Assembly (NCBI GenBank): GCA_963718145.1
Contig: CAVQYJ010000012.1
Span: 310,001-374,000 of the forward strand
Origin: UBA7672 sp963718145
GTDB taxonomy: Bacteria > Pseudomonadota > Alphaproteobacteria > Caulobacterales > Hyphomonadaceae
Length of the DNA stretch: 64,000 bases
Direction: 5' to 3'
Shown piece by piece: positions 17,292 to 26,450 of this stretch. A program made the position numbers and the translations under genes. Every line of letters starts with the position of its first letter. The stretch's first letter is position 1. The notes under the pieces are model-generated. The model did no database searches, was not told the DNA's origin, and worked only from the letters and a program-made list of their open reading frames with translations.

Positions 17292-18086
17292 ATGACGCCG
17301 GACGTTTCCAGCGCATCGACCGCAAGCCGGGGCGGCCCGCCGCCGAGCCCTAGCCTGCTTGAAGCCGCTATCGAGCGCGGCGGCCTGCATCCATTCTTCC
17401 ATGCCAAGGTTTCGATCGCGACGGGTAAGATCGCCGGCTTCGAAGCGCTGGCGCGGATCGGCGGACCGCAGAACCTCGCCGGGCCCGGCCCCTATATCGA
17501 CCTCGCCGAGCGCAGCGACCGTATCGACGCCCTGACATTCGCGATGATGCGGTCCGTGGCGAAACTGGTCGGCGACTTCGCGACGGATTTGCCCTGCTCA
17601 GTCAACATCTCGCGCATCTCGCTGGAGAAGCCTGAGTTCGCCAACCAGCTCGCGGCCGTGGTTGCGGCGGCCGGGCTGGAATGCGGCCGGTTCACGCTGG
17701 AGGTCACCGAGACCCGGCCGGCCGAATACGGCCCGTGCGCCTTCGAGACCATGACCGCGCTTCGGGCTCGCGGCTTCGGCCTCTCGATCGACGATTTCGG
17801 CGCCGGGTCGTCGAACATCGACCGGCTGCGCATGTTTCCATTCACCGAGATGAAGATTGACCCGGCCTTTACCCGCCTGGCCATGGAAGAAGGCTTCGCC
17901 AAGGCCGCGATGGTGAGCTGCATCAGACTCGCCCGCGATATCGGCCTGCGCGTGGTGGCCGAGGGCGTGGAGACCCAGGAGATGTGGGACTTCATGAAAT
18001 GGGCCGATGTCGACGAAGCCCAGGGCTTCCTGCTGTCGCGGCCCCTGCCGCCGGCGGATTTCCGGGAGTTGCTGAAGCGCGGATAA
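17292..18086 (+). CDS. Stand-alone EAL-domain protein (probable cyclic di-GMP phosphodiesterase)
   Basis: This 264-aa protein is almost entirely an EAL domain, which hydrolyses the second messenger cyclic di-GMP to pGpG. Catalytic positions are all visible: Glu51-Ala52-Leu53, Asn105 (VNIS), Glu137 (LEVTET), Asp167-Asp168 (DDFGAG), Lys188 (KID), Glu224 and Glu227 (AEGVE). The first 20 residues are proline- and serine-rich and probably disordered. There is no sensor or transmembrane segment, so input must come from another partner. Activity is likely because loop 6 (DDFGAGSSNIDRL) is intact. Confidence 0.88.
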   Translation: MTPDVSSASTASRGGPPPSPSLLEAAIERGGLHPFFHAKVSIATGKIAGFEALARIGGPQNLAGPGPYIDLAERSDRIDALTFAMMRSVAKLVGDFATDLPCSVNISRISLEKPEFANQLAAVVAAAGLECGRFTLEVTETRPAEYGPCAFETMTALRARGFGLSIDDFGAGSSNIDRLRMFPFTEMKIDPAFTRLAMEEGFAKAAMVSCIRLARDIGLRVVAEGVETQEMWDFMKWADVDEAQGFLLSRPLPPADFRELLKRG

Positions 18087-18151
18087 CGCAGCGGCGCCTT
18101 GCGGCTCGCCCGTGTTCGGCCTTCTATTGGGCCAGACCCGAGGACACGCTG

Positions 18152-19003
18152 ATGCCCGCACCTTACAAGACCATCACCGTCAAACCTCTATCTCCCAGTC
18201 TCGGCGCCGAGATCGAGGGCGTGGACCTGTCGCGGCCGCTTAGCAACGCGCAGTTCGACGACATCCACACGGCCTTCCTGAAGCACCATGTGATCTTCTT
18301 CCGGGATCAGAACCTGACGCCCGAACAGCATGTCGCGTTCGGCAAGCGGTGGGGCACGCTCAACGTCCACCCCTATGTGAAGGGCATGGCGGATCATCCG
18401 GAAATCCTGGAGATCATCAAGGAGCCGTCCGAGCGCATCAATTTCGGCGGCGGGTGGCATTCAGACATGAGCTTCCTGGAAGAGCCGGCGCTCGGCTCGA
18501 TCCTGCACGCCATTGAAGTGCCAGAGGTCGGCGGCGACACCTTGTTCGCGAGCCAGTATGCTGCATGGGAAGCGCTCTCGCCCGGCCTCAAGGCGACGCT
18601 GGAGTCGCTGCGAGCGATCCATTCGGCAGCGGAGGAATATGGCGCAGGCGGCGCATCATCGAAGAAGCGCGCCTCGATGGATTCGGAAGTCGTCGGCGAC
18701 GATGTGCCAGAATACGAGCATCCCGTGGTGCGCATGCATCCCGAGACCGGTCGCAAGGGTCTCTACGTGAATCCCGCATTCACGCTGCGCTTTGCCGGAT
18801 GGACGAAGAAGGAATCGCGGCCACTGCTCGACTACCTGTTTGACGTCTGCCGACGCGAGGCCTTCACCTGTCGCTTCCGCTGGCGCCCTGGCTCACTGGC
18901 CTTCTGGGACAATCGTTGCGTCTGGCACTTCGCGCTGAACGACTATCACGGCCAGCGCCGGCATATGCGGCGCGTCACCGTGAACGGCGACAAGGTGCGG
19001 TAG
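18152..19003 (+). CDS. TauD/TfdA-family Fe(II)/2-oxoglutarate dioxygenase
   Basis: This 283-aa non-haem iron oxygenase couples 2-oxoglutarate decarboxylation to hydroxylation of a substrate, in relatives taurine, alkylsulphonates or phenoxyacetates. Iron ligands are His103 and Asp105 (GGWHSDMSF) and the distal His259 (WDNRCVWHFALND); RRHMRRVT carries the 2-oxoglutarate-binding arginine. The opening KPLSPSLGAEIEGVDLSRPL is typical of TauD. No sulphonate transporter or regulator is nearby, so the substrate cannot be guessed from context. The ATG at 18152 is preceded by GAGGA. Confidence 0.88.
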   Translation: MPAPYKTITVKPLSPSLGAEIEGVDLSRPLSNAQFDDIHTAFLKHHVIFFRDQNLTPEQHVAFGKRWGTLNVHPYVKGMADHPEILEIIKEPSERINFGGGWHSDMSFLEEPALGSILHAIEVPEVGGDTLFASQYAAWEALSPGLKATLESLRAIHSAAEEYGAGGASSKKRASMDSEVVGDDVPEYEHPVVRMHPETGRKGLYVNPAFTLRFAGWTKKESRPLLDYLFDVCRREAFTCRFRWRPGSLAFWDNRCVWHFALNDYHGQRRHMRRVTVNGDKVR

Positions 19004-19007
19004 GACT

Positions 19008-19850
19008 CTATTCGGCCCCAGCGAAGCTGTCGTTCGCGGGGCGCGGCTCGAAGGCCGGGAACGCGGTCTGCAGCGGGACGGAATCCGGCAGGACATAGAA
19101 CACGCCGCCCTTCCTGAAGGTGGGGCGGATAGTCTTGCTGTAGAAGGTCGACGATACGTTGACGCAGCCGTGGGTGATGCGGTTGTCGTCCGACTTCTTC
19201 GAGGCCAGTCGCTGGTCACGCTTCTCCTTCCTGGCCGCCGTGGTCTGCGGCACAGCGTGGATCGAAATGGCGGTTGCATAGTCCACCCACAGCACGCTCT
19301 TGCCGCCGGCAGCGGGACCAAAACCGACAGCATAGCGACCCGCCGGAGTGCTGCGCTCTTCTGCCGGGATATCCTTCAATTCGCGGTCGCCGACGCCAGG
19401 GGAGGACTCATCACCCATGGCGGAGCCGATCAGCACAGGACCCCGCCCCTTCAGGTTGCCTTCGGCATCGAACACGAGGATCTGGGCCGCCACCTTGTCG
19501 ATGACGGCAAAGGGAAGCTTGCGGTTATCGCTGGATGCGAGGATCCAGGCCAGCATATCGAGCGTGGTTTCGGACGCCGTCAGTTCGGCTGCGGCCTTTG
19601 CTGGCGCTTTTTCAGTCTTCGCCGCCGCCTTGGCGGCAGTGGTCGTCTTTGCGGCATTCTTGGCGGGAGCAGACATCTTGGAGGACGCCGAAGGTTTGGT
19701 CGCGGGCTTGGCGGCAGCCTCCTTCACCGGAACCTTGTCAGGCTCATCTGCAGCGGCGACGAGAACTGAATCTCCGCTCCAGAGCAGCGCGAGCGACAGG
19801 CAGGCCGCCCCAAGGATCGCTGATAAACCGATACGAATAGCGAACTCCAC
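19008..19850 (-). CDS. L,D-transpeptidase (YkuD domain)
   Basis: This 280-aa periplasmic enzyme is predicted to form 3-3 peptidoglycan cross-links or to anchor proteins to peptidoglycan. It has an N-terminal membrane anchor or signal (LSAILGAACLSLALLW) and then a long Ala/Lys/Pro linker (about 35-90) that could span the periplasm. The YkuD domain has His198 (ISIHAV) and the catalytic Cys229 in THGCVNV. The start is a GTG at 19850. It converges on the TauD-type gene with only four bases between the stops. Confidence 0.88.
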   Translation of the reverse strand: MEFAIRIGLSAILGAACLSLALLWSGDSVLVAAADEPDKVPVKEAAAKPATKPSASSKMSAPAKNAAKTTTAAKAAAKTEKAPAKAAAELTASETTLDMLAWILASSDNRKLPFAVIDKVAAQILVFDAEGNLKGRGPVLIGSAMGDESSPGVGDRELKDIPAEERSTPAGRYAVGFGPAAGGKSVLWVDYATAISIHAVPQTTAARKEKRDQRLASKKSDDNRITHGCVNVSSTFYSKTIRPTFRKGGVFYVLPDSVPLQTAFPAFEPRPANDSFAGAE

Positions 19851-19927
19851 GGATGGATGGGCCAGGCTCCTTCAGCAAGAGCCTGGCCACCGGTCAGGTT
19901 ATTCTCTGACCATCCAGAAAGTTAAGG

Positions 19928-20275
19928 TCAACCCCGGGGTGTGCGACGGGGGGCTGGCGGCTTCTCGAGTGCGTCCACGCGGCCGCCCATTTGATCGAGC
20001 CGCTGATTTGCGGTGCGGGCGTCGGTTGCAGCAGCCTGGGCCGCCTGGTTGGCGCTCTGCGCCGACGAAGCAGCCGCCTGGGCAGCCTGGTTGGCCGCTT
20101 CAGCCCGTTGCGCTGCGGAGGTCACCCGGCCGTCGAGCTGATCGATGCGGCTGTTGACCGTGGCGATCTGCTTGTCGACGTAGTCGTTGGTGGCGCAGGC
20201 GCTGAGAGCCAGCCCGCTCATCGCGATGACGGCGACGACACGAGCGCTCGCAGCGTGTTTCTTCAGCAAAGACAT
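19928..20275 (-). CDS. Coiled-coil lipoprotein (Lpp-like alanine zipper)
   Basis: This 115-aa protein has a signal peptide and the lipobox LSAC, so the mature protein starts at the lipidated cysteine followed by ATNDYVDKQI. The rest is a single helix with heptad alanines (AANQAAQAAASSAQSANQ and similar), ending in a proline/arginine tail. This layout is that of Braun-type or alanine-zipper lipoproteins, which tether the outer membrane to peptidoglycan, though no terminal lysine for that linkage is visible. The ATG at 20275 has AAAGGA before it. It lies upstream of the L,D-transpeptidase on the same strand, 77 bases away. Confidence 0.8.
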   Translation of the reverse strand: MSLLKKHAASARVVAVIAMSGLALSACATNDYVDKQIATVNSRIDQLDGRVTSAAQRAEAANQAAQAAASSAQSANQAAQAAATDARTANQRLDQMGGRVDALEKPPAPRRTPRG

Positions 20276-20606
20276 TGTAGGAATCCTTTTCTCGGGCGGC
20301 CGTTTTATGAACAGCCTGCAACACTTCATGAAAGTCGCGCGCCCGACCGACGCGCTTGCGCAAGCGCAAGACGAGGCTGAGCGGCAGCTTAACGTGTAGC
20401 ACGTCTGCTTGTTCCGGATACGGACGACTTCCGATCATTTTTTTCATGTCGGGCGGCAGGGCCATGGCCAGCCTAAACTTCAGTCCAGACTCCGTTACCG
20501 CGGAGGTCGTAAGGAGGACTCTCGCTACTCTCCCGCTGAAATGTGGGGCGGGGAGGCGATCGATAGACGCCACCTTCACTGGCTCGCGCCAGCCTCTGAC
20601 GGCAAC
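20276..20606. other. Intergenic region between the lipoprotein gene and smpB
   Basis: These 331 bases hold no gene that I can support. The clearest element is the perfect 16-bp palindrome at 20352-20367, which lies 77-92 bases upstream of the lipoprotein start on its promoter side. Confidence 0.5.
20352..20367. promoter_or_regulatory. 16-bp perfect palindrome upstream of the lipoprotein gene
   Basis: GCGCTTGCGCAAGCGC is its own reverse complement. Its place upstream of a minus-strand start fits an operator; it could also be a chance GC-rich palindrome. Confidence 0.3.
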
Positions 20607-21125
20607 TCACCCCCGGTTCCTCAACAGCCGTCCCTTCTCCCGGTCCCAGTCGCGTTTTTTCTCGACGTCGCGCTTGTCGGGGGCGGTGCGGCCGGTGGCG
20701 AGGGCGAGCTTGATTTTCGCCATTCCGGTGGAGCCGAAATAGAGTTCGAGGGGAACGAGGGTGCGGCCTTCGCGCTCCACGGCGCCCATCAGGCGGTTGT
20801 ACTCGCGCTTCTTGACCAATAGCACGCGCTTGCGGCCGGGTTCGTGATTGAACTGGCCGGCGGGCGGATAGATCGGGATGGTCGAATTGACCATGACGAT
20901 CTTGCCGTTCTCCTCGCGGGCATAGGCCTCCGCGATGTTGGCGCGGCCTTCGCGCAACGATTTCACCTCGCTGCCCATGAGGACGATGCCGACTTCCAGC
21001 GAGTCGATGATCTCGTAGTTGCGCCGGGCCTGGCGGTTCTCGGCGACCATCTTCCGCGCCATTTCGCGCTGGGTCTTGCCCTTCGGGTTCTGGCCGCCGG
21101 ATCTGCCTTTGGATGGCTGCGCCAT
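20607..21125 (-). CDS. smpB: SsrA-binding protein SmpB
   Basis: SmpB binds tmRNA and delivers it to stalled ribosomes for trans-translation. The 172-aa protein carries NRQARRNYEIIDSLEVGIVL, the core LMGSEVKSLREGRANI and ENGKIVMVNSTIPIY, and the basic tail KKRDWDREKGRLLRNRG that enters the mRNA channel. Its ATG overlaps the dapA stop by one base (TGATG), so the two genes are co-transcribed and translationally coupled. The pairing dapA-smpB is common in alphaproteobacteria. Confidence 0.95.
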   Translation of the reverse strand: MAQPSKGRSGGQNPKGKTQREMARKMVAENRQARRNYEIIDSLEVGIVLMGSEVKSLREGRANIAEAYAREENGKIVMVNSTIPIYPPAGQFNHEPGRKRVLLVKKREYNRLMGAVEREGRTLVPLELYFGSTGMAKIKLALATGRTAPDKRDVEKKRDWDREKGRLLRNRG

Positions 21126-22010
21126 CAGAGCACGCCCGCTTCCGTCATGGCCGCGGCGATTTCCTTCTTCACCTCGGCCGACTGCACCGGCACGATCGGC
21201 AGGCGCGTTTCGTCCGTGCAGAGACTGAGCAGCGACAGTGCGTATTTCGCCGGCGCCGGGCTCGCTTCGAGGAACAGGGCTGCGGTGGAGCCGGGCGAGG
21301 GTGTCGTTGATCCGGCGCGCCTCAGCATAGTCGCCCTTCAGTGTGGCGTTCTGCATGGCGGCAACCTGCCTGGGCGCAACATTGGCCGTCACCGAGATGC
21401 ACCCGACCCCGCCCTGGGCATTGAACGCCGCCGCCGTCGGGTCCTCGCCCGAAATCTGGATGAAATCCTTGCCGCAGAGGGCGGTATGGCGGGCCACGCG
21501 CGACAGGTCCGCTGACGCATCCTTGATGCCAATGACATTAGGCAGTTTGGCCAACCGCCCGATAAGCTCCGCGGGCATGTCTGAACCGGTGCGGACCGGC
21601 ACGTTGTAGAGGAATATCGGCAATTGAACGGCTTCGTTCAAAGTTTTGTAATGGGCGTAAACCCCATCTTGGGTGGGGCGGTTGTAATAGGGGTTCACGA
21701 TCAGGGCGGCATCCGCCCCGACCGTCTTGGCATGCTGGAGGAGCGCAATGGCCTCTTCCGTGGAATTGGAGCCTGCGCCTGCGATGACCGGCACCCGCCC
21801 TGCCGCCGTTTTGACGCACAGCTCGACGACGTGCCTGTGCTCGTCGTGCGACAGCGTGGAGGCTTCGCCCGTGGTTCCGCAGGGAACCAGCCCATGGCTG
21901 CCGCCGTCGATCTGGCGTTCCACCAGGGCCACGAACGCCTTGTCATCGACCTTCCCGTTCCGGAACGGAGTGACGAGGGCGGGAATGGACCCTTTGAACC
22001 TGGCAGACAT
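21125..22010 (-). pseudogene. dapA: 4-hydroxy-tetrahydrodipicolinate synthase, interrupted by a single-base frameshift
   Basis: DapA condenses pyruvate with aspartate semialdehyde at the start of the diaminopimelate/lysine branch. Residues around the active site are intact: the T-T pair in CGTTGEAS, Tyr135 (FLYNVPVRTG) and the Schiff-base Lys163 (IGIKDAS). After INDTLARLHR the frame breaks at the extra base at 21281. In the next frame the normal ending continues ALFLEASPAPAKYALSLL to TEAGVL. The total length of 886 bases, 3n+1, agrees with one inserted base. Because the gene is normally essential and otherwise well conserved, an assembly error is more likely than true decay. Confidence 0.9.
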
Positions 22011-22066
22011 GACGAACTCCGGACCGCGGGGCAGCTCGCCCGCGCGACTCGCGGGATAATCATTCC

Positions 22067-24128
22067 ATGACGGGGTTTGGCAAGCATATGTCGTGGTTTC
22101 GTGCAGGGCTTGTGGCCGCCGTGGCGGCAGGCGCGATGGGGACGCCCGCATTCGCCAATCCGACCGCGCCGAGCCTCAAGCCCAGCCCCACGCTGCAATC
22201 CGCCTGGATGGAAAAGGGCGAATTCACCCTTCTCACCCGCGCGCTGGATGCCGCGGACGACAACCGTTGGAGCGAGGTGCGAACCGCCCTCGGCCGCCTG
22301 AACGATCCGGGCGCGCAGGCGCTGGTTCGCTGGCGCATGGCGACCGACGGAAATGCCGGTCTCGGCTTCGCCGACCTCACCCGGGCGCTGGAGGAATTCA
22401 AGGGCTGGCCGGACTACGACCAGATCACGGCCCAGGCCGAACTCAACATCACGCGCTCCAGCCTGACCTCGGACCAACGCATCGCCTGGCTGAAAGCTTC
22501 AGGGCCGAGGACTGGCGACGGCGTGCTGGCGCTGGCCGACGCCTACCACTCTGCGGCCAGGACTGCCGAGATGAACGCGGCCATCCAGAATGCCTGGCGC
22601 ACGCGCGCCATGTCGGCGGACGCGGCGAGCAACGTGCTCTCGCTCTATGGCGGCGATCTTTCACCCGAAGATCATTGGGCGCGGGCGGACATGTTCCTGT
22701 GGCGCTCGCAGATCAGGGACGCGCAGGCGATGCTGTCCAAGCTGAGCAGCGACCGGCGCAAGCTGGTCGAAGCGCGCATCGCGCTGATGCAGAACAAGAA
22801 GAACGCCGACGCACTGGTCAACGCCCTGCCCGCCGACCTGATGGAAGACCCCGGTCTCTGTTTCGAGCGCGCCCGCTGGCGCGAACGTCGCGGCCAGGAC
22901 GCGGGCGAGCTGGCGATGCTGCTCAAGATCAACGGCACGACGGCGCCCGAAGTCGCGCGCGAGCCGATCTGGGACGAGAAACAATCCGTCATGCGCCGCC
23001 TGATACGTGAGCGCGACTATCCCACCGCCTACCAGCTTGCCGCCAATCACGGCCTGCTCGCAGGCGAGGCGTTCCGCGACGCTGAATGGACGGCGGGCTG
23101 GCTCGCCCTGTCGAAGCTCAGCGATCCCGAAGCGCGCAGAAGATCATTTCCGCGTCTTCGCGGCTGGCGTGAACACGCCCATCAGCATCTCGCGCGCGCA
23201 GTACTGGCTGGGCGAAGCGCTGATGGCGCAGCAGAAGGCGCCCGAGGCGCAGGCTTCCTATCAGGCGGCGGCGAAGTACCCCTACGTCTTCTACGGCCAG
23301 CTCGCCGCCGAAAAGCTGCGCCAGTCGCAACCCGAAGTCATGCGTATCGACTTCCCGCCCCACGCCGTGCCGACCGACGAGGAACGCGCCGCCTTCGCCA
23401 AGCGGCCCGACGTGCGCTCGGCCATCCTGCTGGCCGAAACCGGCAGGTTCGCCTCGTTCGAGCGCTTCTCCTTCGCGATCGACGACATGCTGACGACGGC
23501 GGTTGAACACCAGATGCTGTTCGACATCGCCGCTGGCTATCTCGAAATGCGCGCCGCCGTGCGCGGGGCCAAAGCTGGGCTGGGCCGCGGCCTCGTGGCG
23601 CCGGACGCCGTCTTCCCGCTGCTCGACCTTCCCCAATCCCCGCGCACCGGCTCGGCCGAGCCTGCACTGGTCCTCGCCCTGTCGCGGCAGGAGAGCGAGT
23701 TCAACCCGCGCGCCATATCGAGTGCGGATGCGCGCGGCCTGATGCAGATGGTGCCGCGCTATGCGCAGGCCGAGGCCAGGATGGTGGGGATGTCGTTCCG
23801 CTCAAGCTGGCTGACGGACGATCCGACCTACAACCTGAGGCTGGGCCGCGGCTTCCTCGACAACCTGGTCGACGACTATCGCGGCTCGTACATCATGGCC
23901 GCAGCCGCCTACAATGCCGGCCCCTCGCGCGTGCGTCAGTGGGTCAATGAAATGGGCGATCCGCGCGGCCAGGTCGATCCTGTCGACTGGATCGAAAGCA
24001 TCCCCTTCGCCGAAACGCGCAACTACGTCATGCGCGTGCTCGAGAACACGCAGGTCTACCGCTACCGCCTCGCGGGCCAACCGGTGGACATCAAGCTCGG
24101 CGAAGACCTGAAGCGCGGCCGACCCTGA
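22067..24128 (+). pseudogene. Soluble lytic murein transglycosylase (Slt70-like), frameshifted
   Basis: Slt enzymes cleave the peptidoglycan glycan strand, leaving 1,6-anhydro-muramic ends. A signal peptide ends near AFA-NP. A long helical superhelix (TRALDAADDNRWSEVRTA and onward) precedes the catalytic domain, which has the catalytic glutamate in LSRQESEFNPRA, then GLMQMVP, the AAYNAGPSRV motif and the end FAETRNYVMRVLEN. The reading frame shifts by one base near 23135 (after LSDPEA), so the first part runs on wrongly to 23506 while the true continuation AEDHFRVFAAGV lies in the neighbouring frame to 24128. Restored, it would be about 686 aa. It is divergent from dapA. Confidence 0.85.
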
Positions 24129-24218
24129 ACCTGGGTCTGCGGGCGCGATTGCCTGAAGTCTTCATTCGCTACCGGCTGCCCGGTCCTGTATGCTGCGCCG
24201 GAGCAGAGGGAGGCCGTC

Positions 24219-24392
24219 ATGCCGAATGGCGTTTATCGAGACAGCGGCGGCTGGGTCCAGGTCAATTATGAAGGCCGGTTCCAGATGCCCATGCACCGCA
24301 GCGACTACGAATCCCACGACTACAAGCCAAAGTTCGATGCGCTGCCGACCCGGGAGAAACGTGACAGGCCCAGGCCGGTGGCCCGGACCTGA
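24219..24392 (+). CDS. Small charged protein of 57 residues, unknown function
   Basis: This short gene has a near-perfect ribosome site (AGAGGGAGG, six bases before the ATG). The peptide starts MPNGVYRDSGGWVQVNYEGR and ends DRPRPVART; it is rich in Tyr, Asp, Arg and Pro, with no signal peptide or membrane helix. The tight spacing to the transglycosylase gene (90 bases) and to the dehydratase gene (nine bases tail to tail) leaves no room for another reading. I recognise no family. The start and the well-placed Shine-Dalgarno are the main evidence that it is translated. Confidence 0.6.
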   Translation: MPNGVYRDSGGWVQVNYEGRFQMPMHRSDYESHDYKPKFDALPTREKRDRPRPVART

Positions 24393-24401
24393 ACGACGCG
24401 C

Positions 24402-25409
24402 CTATTGCGGCGGCGGCCGCGCAATCGCCCGAGCGAACATGTCCGCATCGACATTTCCGCCCGTCAGCACCACCAGCACCGGCCCGCGCGCCGCGAAGTA
24501 GGCGCGGTTCGCCAGCAGCGCCGCCAGCGACACCACGCCGCCGGGCTCCACCACCAGCTTGAGGTGATGGAAGGCGAACGACATCGCATCGAGCAACTGA
24601 TCGTTGCCCGCCGTGAACCCGCCCTTCATCCGGCGCTTGTGGATCTCGAACGGCAGCACGCCGGGCGCCGGCGACATCAGCGCGTCGGCAATGGAGCGGA
24701 TGCCGGGCTTATTGGCGATGATCTTCTTCTCGGCGACAGAACGGATCAGGTCGTCATGCCCCTCCGGCTCGGCGACATAGACCTCGGTTGCAGGCGACAG
24801 CCCCTCGAACGCCACCGCAACGCCGGCGAGCAACCCGCCGCCGGAAGCGTTGCAGATCAGGCTGCCGAACGAGACGCCCCGCGCCTCCGCATCCTGCGCC
24901 GCCTCCAGCCCGGCCGTGCCCTGGCCCGCCATGATCCAGGCATCGTCGAATGGCCGGATGGTCGTGGCGCCAGTCCTGTCCGCGATCTCCGCCGCGATGG
25001 CCTCGCGGCTCTCGCCGACGCGGTCATAGAGCCTCACCTCGGCCCCGCGGCCGCGCGCCGCCTCGATCTTCGCCCGGGGCGCATCTGCCGGCATCACGAT
25101 CATCGCCTTCATGCCGAGGATCTTGGCGCTCTCCGCCACGCCCTGCGCGTGGTTGCCCGACGAGAATGCGACCACGCCCTTCTTCCGATCAGCTTCCGGG
25201 ATGCGGCTGATCCGGTTCCACGCCCCGCGCATCTTGAACGAGCCCGTCCGTTGCAGCGTCTCCGGCTTGATCCAGACGGGAGCGCCGACAAGTGCATCCA
25301 GCGCTTCGTTGCGCAGGAGCGGCGTGCGGATGGTGACGCCTTCGAGGCGCTGCGCGGCGTCCTCGATGTCGACGACCGTGGGCAGGTCCTTGAGCGGGTC
25401 TTTGATCAT
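24402..25409 (-). CDS. Threonine/serine dehydratase-like PLP enzyme
   Basis: This 335-aa fold-type II PLP enzyme (threonine ammonia-lyase/serine racemase family) deaminates threonine to 2-oxobutyrate or acts on serine. The Schiff-base lysine is Lys59 in TGSFKMRGA; FSSGNHAQGVA and the glycine-rich phosphate loop NASGGGLLAG are as expected. It has no C-terminal ACT regulatory domain, so it is the short, catabolic form rather than the isoleucine-feedback form. I chose the ATG at 25409, where the family begins. An in-frame extension to 25859 would run antisense through the SnoaL-like gene. Confidence 0.88.
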   Translation of the reverse strand: MIKDPLKDLPTVVDIEDAAQRLEGVTIRTPLLRNEALDALVGAPVWIKPETLQRTGSFKMRGAWNRISRIPEADRKKGVVAFSSGNHAQGVAESAKILGMKAMIVMPADAPRAKIEAARGRGAEVRLYDRVGESREAIAAEIADRTGATTIRPFDDAWIMAGQGTAGLEAAQDAEARGVSFGSLICNASGGGLLAGVAVAFEGLSPATEVYVAEPEGHDDLIRSVAEKKIIANKPGIRSIADALMSPAPGVLPFEIHKRRMKGGFTAGNDQLLDAMSFAFHHLKLVVEPGGVVSLAALLANRAYFAARGPVLVVLTGGNVDADMFARAIARPPPQ

Positions 25410-25547
25410 CGGCGCTGTATGCGCCCGGTCGTGGCGCGCGATCAAACGAGGATATCTATCCGATCCTGCAGTTATTCTGGCGCCAGGGTGCATGCCGAAC
25501 CGGCGTGATAGCGTCGAGAATCCGGAAAGCCGGTCGCGAGGAAATCC

Positions 25548-25866
25548 ATGTCGAAAGAGAACGTCGCCCTGATCAAGGGCGTCTATGATGCGTTCAGCAA
25601 AGGCGATGTGCCCGCCGTTCTCGGCGCCACGTCGCCGAACATCGTCTGGAACGAGGCGGAGAATTTCCCCTATGCCGACAAGAACCCCTATGTCGGGCCC
25701 GACGCGATCGTCCAGGGGGTCTTCATGCGCCTCGCCACCGAGTGGGACGGCTTCACGGTCTTGCCCGCAGATGGCCCACGTCTGGCGCATCAAGGACGGC
25801 AAGGCCGGGCAGTTCCAGCAATATGCCGACACGCTGCAGGTCGCGCGAGCAGTCGGCAAGGCATAA
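25548..25866 (+). pseudogene. SnoaL-like (nuclear transport factor 2 fold) gene with internal deletion
   Basis: The gene begins with a good ribosome site (GAGGAAATCC) and a normal SnoaL-type N-terminus (NVALIKGVYDAFSKGDVPAV, then WNEAENFPYADKNPYVGP). After WDGFTVLP the next recognisable piece is AHVWRIKDGKAGQFQQYADT in another frame, which in intact relatives lies about 30-35 residues later. A segment of roughly 100 bases, not a multiple of three, appears to be missing. The continuous frame runs on without similarity to 25982. This looks like a genuine deletion rather than a one-base error. Confidence 0.65.
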
Positions 25867-25887
25867 GCCGGCGGCTGCGCCCGCCTC

Positions 25888-26445
25888 TCAACCTTGCGTC
25901 GCTACCGGATGAATCCAGACCTCGCTGCCCGGCGGTGCTTCCTCAGCCGTCAGGGAGTAGACCCCGTCTGCGCGCCAGTTGAGCACCTGCTTCTCGGGGG
26001 TGAAAAGCATCCAGACTTCGTCGTCTCCGGGCTCGTAGGGCGAACATTCCAGCGATCTGCCGAGGTCAAACTCGAATCTCGACCCGCCGGTGGATGGATC
26101 GATCGCAACGGCCACAATCTTCTGTCCATCGAGAGCGCTGGCGGCGCGATCGATTTCCTGGTCGCTGCTTTCGGAATGCGCCAGAAGCGCGCCGTCCGCA
26201 CTGATCCGCCAGTTGCACATGTATATCCAGAGATGCCAATCGCCTCTCACGGTCACCAGCCTTCTGGCATAGGCGCGACGGACGCTCTCGCTGTCCGAGG
26301 CGACGGCGCGGGGCTCCTGCACCAGAAGGCGCGGCAGGCCTGCCTCAAAGGTTAGAAAGCTGCCGTGACCCTTTTTCACGAGCCAGACGGGGCAGCCGAT
26401 CAGATCGGCAATTCGCGGCAGGACCGTGCTGGCGTCTAGCTCCAT
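25888..26445 (-). CDS. Conserved hypothetical protein
   Basis: This 185-aa soluble protein starts MELDASTVLPRIADLIG. Distinctive segments are WLVKKGHGSFLTFEAGLPRL, the aromatic-rich GDWHLWIYMCNWRISADG and DDEVWMLFTPEKQVLNWRADG. I recall similar sequences annotated only as hypothetical in Caulobacter-like genomes. No motif hints at an enzyme, and no signal peptide is seen. It is followed at five bases by the nitronate monooxygenase-like gene on its upstream side, so both may share a transcript. Confidence 0.65.
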   Translation of the reverse strand: MELDASTVLPRIADLIGCPVWLVKKGHGSFLTFEAGLPRLLVQEPRAVASDSESVRRAYARRLVTVRGDWHLWIYMCNWRISADGALLAHSESSDQEIDRAASALDGQKIVAVAIDPSTGGSRFEFDLGRSLECSPYEPGDDEVWMLFTPEKQVLNWRADGVYSLTAEEAPPGSEVWIHPVATQG

Positions 26446-26450
26446 GCACG

